From assembly GCA_902478395.1 (NCBI GenBank), contig CABSKZ010000219.1, positions 1-5,329 on the forward strand: a stretch of 5,329 nt of DNA, read 5' to 3'. The notes under the pieces are model-generated. The model made no database searches, was not told the DNA's origin, and saw nothing but the letters and a program-made list of their open reading frames with translations. How positions within the stretch are numbered: position 1 is the first letter of the stretch; the number at the start of each line of letters is the position of its first letter. Made by a program: the position numbers and the translations under genes. This document shows positions 1-5,304 of this stretch, piece by piece. This stretch comes from an uncultured Eubacteriales bacterium (lineage in GTDB: Bacteria > Bacillota > Clostridia > UBA1381 > UBA9506).

Positions 1-28
1 GGCAGCGTCAGATGTGTATAAGAGACAG
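1..28 (+). other. Untrimmed Nextera (Tn5) read-1 adapter, not genomic
   Basis: Positions 10-28 read AGATGTGTATAAGAGACAG, the 19-bp Tn5 mosaic end used in Illumina Nextera libraries. Positions 1-9 (GGCAGCGTC) match the adjoining part of the read-1 adapter, so the last 28 of its 33 bases are present. This is library DNA left at a contig or read end. Genomic sequence begins at about position 29. An apparent start codon at 14 lies inside it, and the peptide MYKRQ read from there is an adapter translation. Confidence 0.97.
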
Positions 29-224
29 GGCAATATATATTGCACTTTGAACAGAAAAAACTTTAATCCTGAAGAACTTCGGGCATGGTTCACTCCGAAA
101 AAACATGTCATGCATAATGGGATGATTTGTTCGATAAGTGCGATATCAATACTGCTGTATTCCATTGAAAAGCAGCAATATATTCAGAATATCAATTAAA
201 CAGCAAAAATGAATTGAATTACAT
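29..224. other. AT-rich flank with no recognisable gene
   Basis: This stretch lies between the adapter and the operon's terminator and is clearly more AT-rich than the genes. On the plus strand one frame is open from 29 to a TAA at 197-199 (about 56 codons, containing NFNPEELRAWFTPKK). It has no start of its own once the adapter is removed, so it could be the 3' end of a gene converging on the terminator. On the minus strand an overlapping frame starting MEYSSIDIALIEQ runs open into the adapter, but its ATG lacks a Shine-Dalgarno site. I recognise neither product. Composition and short length do not decide between them, and both may be chance. A short imperfect inverted repeat lies at 68-83 (CCTGAAG-AA-CTTCGGG). 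Confidence 0.35.
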
Positions 225-262
225 AAAAAAGTGGTGCCTTCATTAAGAAGACACCACTTTTT
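225..262 (-). terminator. Intrinsic terminator of the glycolytic operon, possibly bidirectional
   Basis: The arms at 226-241 and 247-262 form a 16-bp stem around a 5-nt loop. On the minus strand all 16 positions pair, one of them G-U, and the T run at 230-225 provides the U tract. The hairpin begins 10 nt after the enolase stop, as expected for the operon end. Read on the plus strand it has one A-C mismatch but still ends in five T, so it could also stop a gene arriving from the left. Confidence 0.93.
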
Positions 263-272
263 ACAGCAGTCA

Positions 273-1589
273 TTATTTGTTTTTCAGATTGAACCAAGCG
301 TCCAATCCGAGGTATTTTGCTTCATCACCAAGCTCTTCCTCAATTCTGAGAAGCTGGTTGTATTTTGCAACGCGGTCTGTTCTGGACGGAGCGCCAGTCT
401 TAATTTGTCCGGAGTTGGTCGCAACTGCGATGTCCGCGATGGTCGCATCTTCCGTTTCGCCGCTTCTGTGCGAGGTAACAGCGGTGAAGCCTGCACGGTT
501 CGCCATTTCGATAGCTTCCAGAGTTTCGGTCAGGCTGCCGATTTGGTTGACCTTAATCAGAATGGAGTTGGAAACGCCCATGTCGATACCCTTTTTCAGT
601 CTTTCAGTGTTGGTTACGAACAGGTCGTCGCCAACGAGCTGAATTTTGTCGCCCAGTTTATCGGTAAGAATTTTCCAAGCATCCCAGTCTTCCTCTGCGA
701 CACCATCCTCGAGAGAGATAATCGGGTATTTGTTCGCGAGGTCTTCCCAGTAAGCAACCATTTCATCACGGGTTTTGAAAATGTCAGATTTCCAGAAGTA
801 ATAGCCGTCTTTGCCGATTTTTTTCGCTTCGTCATACATTTCTGTAGCAGCCGCGTCAATGGCAATTCTGAAATCTTCACCCGGCTTGAAACCAGCTTTT
901 TCGACCGCTTCGAGGATAACCTGAATCGCTTCCTCGTCGCTCTTTAAGTTCGGAGCAAAGCCGCCTTCATCGCCAACTGCGGTGGAGTAGCCCTTGCTCT
1001 TTAACACCGATTTCAGGTTGTGGAACACTTCTGCACAGTTGCGGAGCGCCTCTTTAAAGGATTTCGCGCCGACCGGCATAATCATGAATTCCTGGATGTT
1101 TACACTGTTGTCGGCATGTTTTCCGCCGTTTAATATGTTCATCATCGGAACGGGAAGAACCTTTGCATTGCAGCCGCCGATGTAGTTGTATAAGCTGCAT
1201 CCCAGAGCTTCCGCGGCAGCCTTCGCGCAGGCGAGAGAAACGCCCAGAATTGCGTTTGCGCCAAGACGGCCTTTGTTTGGGGTGCCGTCCAGAGCAATCA
1301 TCGCCTTGTCGATTGCAACCTGATCCAGAACGTTCATACCGATAACTGCTTCCGCCAACTCTGTGTTGACGTTTTCAACCGCTTTTTCCACACCTTTGCC
1401 GAGGTAACGGGATTTGTCCCCGTCGCGCAGCTCAACAGCCTCAAAAGCCCCAGTGGACGCGCCAGATGGAACGGATGCACGGCCTACGCTGCCGTCGTCG
1501 GTGTAAACCTCGACCTCAACAGTCGGGTTGCCTCTGGAATCCAAAACTTCTCTTGCAATGACATCGATGATTTCAATGTATTGTTTCAT
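273..1589 (-). CDS. eno: Enolase (phosphopyruvate hydratase)
   Basis: Enolase (EC 4.2.1.11) reversibly dehydrates 2-phosphoglycerate to phosphoenolpyruvate with Mg2+ in the cytoplasm. The protein is 438 residues, full length for the family (about 430). Visible hallmarks are REVLDSRGNP near 13-22, the mobile PSGASTG loop at 41-47, H158 and E167, the catalytic acid E208 in GDEGG, metal ligands D245, E294 (SLEDG) and D321 (GDDLFVTN), the signature ILIKVNQIGSLTE at 343-355 with catalytic base K346, SHRSGETED at 373-381, and K397. I chose the ATG at 1589 because AGGAG lies 7 nt upstream and the homology begins there; the frame's upstream extension runs back into a hairpin. It is the last gene of the operon, 82 nt after gpmI, and is followed at once by a terminator. 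No catalytic residue is missing. Confidence 0.98.
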   Translation of the reverse strand: MKQYIEIIDVIAREVLDSRGNPTVEVEVYTDDGSVGRASVPSGASTGAFEAVELRDGDKSRYLGKGVEKAVENVNTELAEAVIGMNVLDQVAIDKAMIALDGTPNKGRLGANAILGVSLACAKAAAEALGCSLYNYIGGCNAKVLPVPMMNILNGGKHADNSVNIQEFMIMPVGAKSFKEALRNCAEVFHNLKSVLKSKGYSTAVGDEGGFAPNLKSDEEAIQVILEAVEKAGFKPGEDFRIAIDAAATEMYDEAKKIGKDGYYFWKSDIFKTRDEMVAYWEDLANKYPIISLEDGVAEEDWDAWKILTDKLGDKIQLVGDDLFVTNTERLKKGIDMGVSNSILIKVNQIGSLTETLEAIEMANRAGFTAVTSHRSGETEDATIADIAVATNSGQIKTGAPSRTDRVAKYNQLLRIEEELGDEAKYLGLDAWFNLKNK

Positions 1590-1596
1590 TTTTGTT

Positions 1597-1601
1597 CTCC
1601 T
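1597..1601 (-). promoter_or_regulatory. Shine-Dalgarno site of eno
   Basis: AGGAG sits 7 nt before the ATG at 1589. This strong site fixes the enolase start and argues against the 23-residue longer reading, whose GTG at 1658 lies inside the upstream hairpin stem. Confidence 0.9.
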
Positions 1602-1634
1602 CTCTGATTGTAAAATAATGATTGTATAAATAAA

Positions 1635-1660
1635 CTGCGCGGGCGGGAAAGCCCGCACAA
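1635..1660 (-). other. GC-rich hairpin in the gpmI-eno gap
   Basis: The arms at 1637-1644 and 1651-1658 give an 8-bp stem (one G-U in the minus-strand RNA) around a 6-nt loop, extendable outward by about two more pairs. It starts 11 nt after the gpmI stop. On the minus strand the downstream sequence is TTTATTTATA, interrupted and not a clean U tract, so this is at best a weak or leaky terminator. It could equally be an mRNA stability or processing element that lets enolase mRNA accumulate separately. On the plus strand it is followed by TATTTTT, but no plus-strand gene is seen. The rest of the 82-nt gap is AT-rich; I found no convincing promoter pair for eno in it. Confidence 0.55.
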
Positions 1661-1671
1661 CTATTTTTGTA

Positions 1672-3201
1672 TTACAGGATGATGCTCGTTCCCGTCATTT
1701 CTTCCGGTTTCTCCAGTTCCAGGATTTTCAGCATCGTCGGAGCGATGTCCGCCAGACAACCGCCGCTGCGCAGCACGACGCTGCCCAGCCCTGCTGCGAT
1801 GAACGGTACAGGGAAGGTGGTGTGTGCCGTAAACGGTTCGCCATCCTTGGGGTCAATCATCTGGTCCGCGTTGCCGTGGTCTGCCGTAATCAGCGCCGCG
1901 CCGCCCTTTTCGAGTACTGCGCTGACAACCCTGCCGACACATTCGTCTACCGTCTCAACTGCCTTGACCGCAGCGGGAATGATGCCGGTGTGGCCGACCA
2001 TGTCGCAGTTGGCATAGTTTAAGATGATAACATCGTACAAATCGCCTTCGATACGGGACAGCAGTTCTTCCGTCACCTCATAGGCGCTCATTTCCGGCTT
2101 CAGGTCATAGGTCGCGACCTTGGGGGAGTGGATCAATGCCCGGTCCTCTCCCGGATAAACCGCCTCTACGCCGCCATTGAAGAAAAACGTTACGTGCGCG
2201 TATTTCTCCGTTTCCGCGATGCGCAGTTGTTTTAGGCCTTGCTTGCTGATGTATTCGCCAAAGGTGTTGGAAAGTGTCTGAGGCTTGTAGGCCACTTCCA
2301 CGTTTGGCATGGTTTTGTCGTACTGCGTCATACAGACGAAATACGTTTTGAAGTATTCCCTTGTGAAGCCATCAAATGCCGGATCAACAAATGCACGTGT
2401 AATCTGGCGCGCACGGTCCGGCCGGAAGTTGGCGAAGAGAATGCTGTCGTTCTCGGCGATAATACCAACCGGGTTGCCATTTTCCGTCACCACCGCCGGA
2501 ATGACGAACTCGTCCATTACTTCCGCGTCATACGATTTTTGCACTGCCGCTGCCGCGCCCTCGGTCTGCTCGCCGACACCGCGCGTCATGGCCTCATAGG
2601 CTTTCTGCACACGGTCCCATCGGTTGTCACGATCCATTGCGTAGTAGCGCCCCATAACGGTTGCAATTTTACCGACGCCGATCTCTTTCAGCTTTTCATC
2701 TAACGCAATGACGAAATCCTTGCCAGAGGCAGGAGGAACGTCGCGGCCATCTAAAAAGCAATGGAGGAACACCTTTTCTAGCCCTTCCCGCTTGGCAAGC
2801 TCCACAGCCGCGTAGATATGTTTGTTGTGGCTGTGTACGCCGCCGTTGGAGACCAGGCCCATGATGTGCAGGGCGGAATTCTTTTCTTTACAATTCTTCA
2901 CCGCGCCGAGCAGAGCTTCGTTCGTGAAGAAGTCGCCGTCTTCAATCGACTTGGTAATGCGGGTCAGTTCCTGGTACACAATACGGCCTGCGCCAATATT
3001 CGTGTGTCCGACTTCGGAGTTCCCCATCTGGCCCTCCGGCAAACCAACAGCCATACCGCTTGCGTCCAGCTGTGTGTTCGGGTATTCCTTAAAATAACGG
3101 TCTAAATTCGGCGTGGCCGCCAGTTTTACAGCATTGCCCTTGTCGGCGGCAGGATTTAAGCCGAACCCGTCCATGATACATAACAATAATGGTTTTTTCA
3201 T
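1672..3201 (-). CDS. gpmI: 2,3-bisphosphoglycerate-independent phosphoglycerate mutase
   Basis: GpmI (EC 5.4.2.12) interconverts 3- and 2-phosphoglycerate through a phosphoserine intermediate using two Mn2+ ions; it belongs to the alkaline phosphatase superfamily. At 509 residues it is full length. In order: metal ligand D11 in MDGFG; nucleophile S62 in GNSEVGH; H123 in GGVHSH; R153 and D154 in DGRDVPP; R185 and R191; R260 and R263 in FRPDRARQ; K333; D400 and H404 in NCDMVGHTG; D441 and H442 in TADHGNAD; H460 in TAHTTFPVPF. All expected catalytic and metal residues are present. The ATG at 3201 has GGAG 6 nt upstream and gives the family start MKKPLLLCIMDGFG. The gene begins 19 nt after the tpiA stop, implying cotranscription and probable translational coupling. 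In spore-forming Bacillus, GpmI is known to be sensitive to Mn2+ and pH; whether that applies here is inference. Confidence 0.98.
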   Translation of the reverse strand: MKKPLLLCIMDGFGLNPAADKGNAVKLAATPNLDRYFKEYPNTQLDASGMAVGLPEGQMGNSEVGHTNIGAGRIVYQELTRITKSIEDGDFFTNEALLGAVKNCKEKNSALHIMGLVSNGGVHSHNKHIYAAVELAKREGLEKVFLHCFLDGRDVPPASGKDFVIALDEKLKEIGVGKIATVMGRYYAMDRDNRWDRVQKAYEAMTRGVGEQTEGAAAAVQKSYDAEVMDEFVIPAVVTENGNPVGIIAENDSILFANFRPDRARQITRAFVDPAFDGFTREYFKTYFVCMTQYDKTMPNVEVAYKPQTLSNTFGEYISKQGLKQLRIAETEKYAHVTFFFNGGVEAVYPGEDRALIHSPKVATYDLKPEMSAYEVTEELLSRIEGDLYDVIILNYANCDMVGHTGIIPAAVKAVETVDECVGRVVSAVLEKGGAALITADHGNADQMIDPKDGEPFTAHTTFPVPFIAAGLGSVVLRSGGCLADIAPTMLKILELEKPEEMTGTSIIL

Positions 3202-3207
3202 GCTTTG

Positions 3208-3211
3208 CTCC
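3208..3211 (-). promoter_or_regulatory. Shine-Dalgarno site of gpmI
   Basis: GGAG lies 6 nt before the ATG at 3201 and fixes the mutase start. A second in-frame ATG at 3213 overlaps this site and would add only MEQS. A still longer frame reading back into the tpiA coding region is not credible. Confidence 0.85.
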
Positions 3212-3220
3212 ATTTCCGTA

Positions 3221-3985
3221 TTACTTATTGTAGTTGACGATTTTTGAGAAGTCCTCCGCCTTAAGGCTTGCGCCGCCGACGAGTCCGCCGTCAATGTCCG
3301 CTTCTGCAAACAACTCCGCGCTGTTGCCAGCGTTTACACTGCCGCCGTATTGGATGGTAATGGCTTTCGCGGTTTCCGGACAGTAAATTTCTGCAACGCA
3401 GTCGCGGATGGCTTTGCAGACCTCTTCCGCCTGAGCGGTTGTCGCGGTTTTGCCGGTTCCGATTGCCCAAATTGGCTCATATGCGATTATTGCGGTTTTT
3501 GCCTGCTCCGGCGTTACGTCCTTGAGGGCGATTTTTGTCTGCATCCGAACCAAGTCGTTCGTGATGCCCTGTTCGCGCTGTTCGAGGCTTTCTCCGACGC
3601 AGATGATTGGAATCAATCCCTTTTCAAACGCCTTGATAACCTTTTTGTTTACAGTTACGTCGGTTTCTGCGAAGTACTGCCGTCTTTCGCTGTGGCCGAT
3701 AATCACGTATTTCACGCCGAGGTCGAGCAGCATATCCGCGCTGATTTCTCCGGTGAACGCGCCCTTGTCCTCAAAGTACATATTCTGCGCGCCAACTTCA
3801 ATATTCGTGCCTTTTGCCGCTTCAACAGCAGCGGGCAGGCAGACCGCGGTCGGGCAGACGATAACGGTGTCAGCCGCGTCCTTAACCAGCGGAGCAAGCT
3901 CGGCAATCAGTGCTTTGGTCTCGCTCGGGGTTTTGTTCATCTTCCAGTTACCCGCAATTACTTTTTTTTTATCGTCATTCGTCAT
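3221..3985 (-). other. tpiA: TPI module of the fusion; possible separate tpiA
   Basis: This marks the part that would be a stand-alone TPI. An in-frame ATG at 3985 (MTNDDKKKVIAGNWKMNK) would give 254 residues, close to the usual 250 or so, so separate initiation could yield free TPI even without frameshifting. A second ATG at 3978, in another frame, would give MTIKKKVIAGNWKMNK only if the A run had ten bases. No good Shine-Dalgarno lies just before either ATG (AAGGAA is about 20-30 nt upstream), so initiation there would probably depend on coupling to pgk translation. Confidence 0.5.
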
Positions 3986-5158
3986 GAGACACGCGATGCC
4001 CGGAAGTTCCTTGCCTTCGAGGAACTCGAGGGAAGCACCGCCGCCGGTGGAGATGTGTGTCATTTTATCACCAAAGCCGAGAGACTCAACCGCCGCAGCA
4101 CTGTCGCCGCCGCCGATGATGGTGGTGGCGTCCGCCTCTGCAACCGCTTTGGCAACCGCTATGGTACCATTTGCGAAGTTCGGGAACTCGAACACGCCCA
4201 TCGGGCCGTTCCAGATAACAGTTTTCGCAGATTTGATGGTATCCGTAAACAGTTTAATTGAGTTCGGGCCAATATCAAGACCTTCCCAGCCATCTGGAAT
4301 TGCGTGCGTGTCAGACATATCACGGTTTGCGTCGTTGGAATAGGCATCTGCAATGACGTTATCTGTCGGAAGCAGGAATTTCACGCCTTTTTTCTCTGCG
4401 AGCGCCATGACCTCTTTCGCATATTCAATTCTCTCGTCATCACAGAGAGAATCGCCGATTTTGCCGCCCTGCGCCTTGCAGAAGGTGTACGCCATGCCGC
4501 CGCCAATGATGATTGCATCAACCTTTTCAAGCAGATTGTTGATGACGCCGATTTTGTCCTTCACCTTCGCGCCGCCTAAAATCGCAACAAATGGGCGTTT
4601 CGGGTTTGCTAAGGCACCGCCCATGATTTCGATTTCCTTTTTAATTAAGAAGCCCGCGACTGCCGGAAGGTAGTGCGCGACGCCCTCCGTGGAAGCATGT
4701 GCACGGTGTGCTGTGCCGAATGCGTCGTTCACAAAAATTTCCGCGAGGGAAGCCAGCTTCTTCGCGAATTCTGGGTCGTTCTTGGTTTCTTCTGCGTGGA
4801 AACGGACATTTTCCAACAGAACGACATCTCCGTCCTTCATGTTTGCAGTGACAGCCTTCGCGCTTTCACCTACAACGTCTTCCGCCATGACGACTTCCTT
4901 GCCGAGATGCTCAGACAATCGTTTCGCGACGGGGTTCAAACTGTATTTCATATTAAATTCGCCCTTTGGCCGGCCCATATGGGAACAAAGAATAACTTTC
5001 GCACCATTCTCAATCAGATATTTAATCGTAGGAAGCGCACCGACGATGCGGTTTTCGTTCGTGATGTTGCCGTCATCGTCCATCGGGACGTTAAAGTCGC
5101 ATCGGACTAGAACCTTTTTGCCTTTCACCGAGATATCTTCCACTGTTTTTTGTCTCAT
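3221..5158 (-). CDS. pgk-tpiA: Phosphoglycerate kinase / triosephosphate isomerase fusion protein
   Basis: As written, this is one 645-residue cytoplasmic bifunctional enzyme. Residues 1-391 are a complete PGK (EC 2.7.2.3): RCDFNVP at 19-25, HMGRPKG at 60-66, ENVRF with R119, DAFGTAHRAHAST at 145-157 with R152, GGAKVKDKI, GGGMAYTF, WNGPMGVFE, GGGDSAAAV and the C-terminal TGGGASLEFLEGKELPG. Residues 400-645 are a complete TPI (EC 5.3.1.1): NWKMN with K406, GHSERR with H489, the catalytic E561 in AYEPIWAIGTGK, then YGGSVN and GGLVGGASL. Only about eight residues (MTNDDKKK) link them, over a nine-A run. I chose the ATG at 5158 because GAGG lies 8 nt upstream; a GTG at 5167 overlaps that site. 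It is the first gene after the promoter. Known precedent: Thermotoga maritima makes free PGK and a PGK-TIM fusion. The activities are nearly certain; that it is a single polypeptide is less so, because one base in the A run would split it. Confidence 0.93.
   Translation of the reverse strand: MRQKTVEDISVKGKKVLVRCDFNVPMDDDGNITNENRIVGALPTIKYLIENGAKVILCSHMGRPKGEFNMKYSLNPVAKRLSEHLGKEVVMAEDVVGESAKAVTANMKDGDVVLLENVRFHAEETKNDPEFAKKLASLAEIFVNDAFGTAHRAHASTEGVAHYLPAVAGFLIKKEIEIMGGALANPKRPFVAILGGAKVKDKIGVINNLLEKVDAIIIGGGMAYTFCKAQGGKIGDSLCDDERIEYAKEVMALAEKKGVKFLLPTDNVIADAYSNDANRDMSDTHAIPDGWEGLDIGPNSIKLFTDTIKSAKTVIWNGPMGVFEFPNFANGTIAVAKAVAEADATTIIGGGDSAAAVESLGFGDKMTHISTGGGASLEFLEGKELPGIACLMTNDDKKKVIAGNWKMNKTPSETKALIAELAPLVKDAADTVIVCPTAVCLPAAVEAAKGTNIEVGAQNMYFEDKGAFTGEISADMLLDLGVKYVIIGHSERRQYFAETDVTVNKKVIKAFEKGLIPIICVGESLEQREQGITNDLVRMQTKIALKDVTPEQAKTAIIAYEPIWAIGTGKTATTAQAEEVCKAIRDCVAEIYCPETAKAITIQYGGSVNAGNSAELFAEADIDGGLVGGASLKAEDFSKIVNYNK
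3962..3970 (-). other. A9 homopolymer at the PGK/TPI junction, candidate slippage site
   Basis: The coding strand reads GAT AAA AAA AAA GTA. Nine A keep PGK and TPI in one frame. Losing one A, or a +1 shift, gives AAA AAA AAG TAA, ending PGK at residue 399. Adding one A, or a -1 shift, gives KKK-SNCG and then TAA at 3950-3948, a PGK of about 403 residues. Runs of this length are known sites of RNA polymerase slippage (nine A in Thermus thermophilus dnaX) and, with AAA codons, of -1 ribosomal slippage. The run and its frame outcomes are seen directly; actual slippage is inference. Confidence 0.6.
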
Positions 5159-5164
5159 TGCTTT

Positions 5165-5170
5165 CACCTC
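5165..5170 (-). promoter_or_regulatory. Shine-Dalgarno site of pgk-tpiA
   Basis: GAGGTG precedes the ATG at 5158, with GAGG ending 8 nt before it. The possible GTG start at 5167 is part of this site, so it is unlikely to be used. Confidence 0.85.
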
Positions 5171-5206
5171 ATCATCATTTTATCATGCTCAGAATTAACC
5201 TACTAT

Positions 5207-5235
5207 ATTGTATATTATTTCCCTCTAAGTTTCAA
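5207..5235 (-). promoter_or_regulatory. Sigma-A-type promoter of the glycolytic operon
   Basis: On the minus strand TTGAAA (5235-5230) and TACAAT (5212-5207) are separated by exactly 17 bp, each one or two bases from consensus. Transcription would begin near 5200, leaving a leader of about 40 nt before the pgk ATG with room for the Shine-Dalgarno site but no terminator-like hairpin. This is the best candidate for the main operon promoter. Confidence 0.75.
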
Positions 5236-5245
5236 GTAAAACTTG
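5227..5245. promoter_or_regulatory. Nested inverted repeats over the -35 box, candidate operator
   Basis: Two overlapping perfect inverted repeats are visible: AAGTTT-6 nt-AAACTT (5227-5244) and CAAGT-3 nt-ACTTG (5233-5245). Both overlap the TTGAAA box at 5230-5235, where a bound repressor would block RNA polymerase. The motif does not match the CcpA cre site, the CggR operator or the Rex site as I know them. In AT-rich DNA short repeats arise by chance, so function is only suggested. Confidence 0.35.
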
Positions 5246-5259
5246 GATAAAATTTTATC
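5246..5259. repeat. 14-bp perfect palindrome upstream of the promoter
   Basis: GATAAAATTTTATC is its own reverse complement and lies directly upstream of the -35 region. It may be a dimeric regulator's site or an A-tract bend, or simply chance in AT-rich DNA. No known operator is recognised. Confidence 0.35.
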
Positions 5260-5295
5260 AAATTCACAGAATATTTTCTTTTTTATTTTATTTAA

Positions 5296-5304
5296 ATTAT
5301 ACCA
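5296..5304 (-). promoter_or_regulatory. Possible second upstream promoter, extended -10
   Basis: TGGTATAAT on the minus strand is a perfect extended -10 element (TG, one base, TATAAT). The expected -35 position (about 5319-5324) shows no match, as is tolerated for extended -10 promoters. A transcript from here would add about 90 nt of leader spanning the palindrome and nested repeats. AT-rich DNA throws up such matches, so confidence is limited. Confidence 0.4.

Noticed and set aside
68..83. Imperfect palindrome CCTGAAG-AA-CTTCGGG in the flank
   Set aside because: It is short, its loop is too small for a stable hairpin, and it is not followed by a T run; probably chance.
14..199. 61-codon plus-strand gene starting MYKRQ
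   Set aside because: Its start codon and first five codons are Nextera adapter. Only the part after 28 could be genomic, and that part is treated as an unassigned flank.
231..947. 238-codon plus-strand open frame opposite eno
   Set aside because: It lies antisense to a well-conserved enolase, begins in the terminator hairpin, has no Shine-Dalgarno site and shows no recognisable domain. It is a shadow of the biased codon use of eno.
1590..1658. Enolase starting at the GTG at 1658 with 23 extra residues
   Set aside because: The extension is not enolase-like, its start is inside a hairpin stem, and the ATG at 1589 has a strong AGGAG at ideal spacing.
3202..3309. GpmI with a 36-residue N-terminal extension overlapping tpiA
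   Set aside because: The extra residues are an out-of-frame reading of the TPI C-terminus. The family start MKKPLLLCIMDGFG follows a good Shine-Dalgarno site at 3208-3211.
3350..4343. Two long plus-strand open frames (about 300 codons each) opposite the PGK/TPI junction
   Set aside because: Both are antisense to conserved enzyme sequence, lack ribosome sites and give low-complexity translations without motifs. Long antisense frames are common opposite highly expressed, codon-biased genes.
5168..5200. Tiny leader ORFs (for example ATG ATG ATG AGG TGA) in the pgk leader
   Set aside because: They are only three or four codons long and overlap the pgk Shine-Dalgarno site. No attenuator-like alternative hairpins accompany them.
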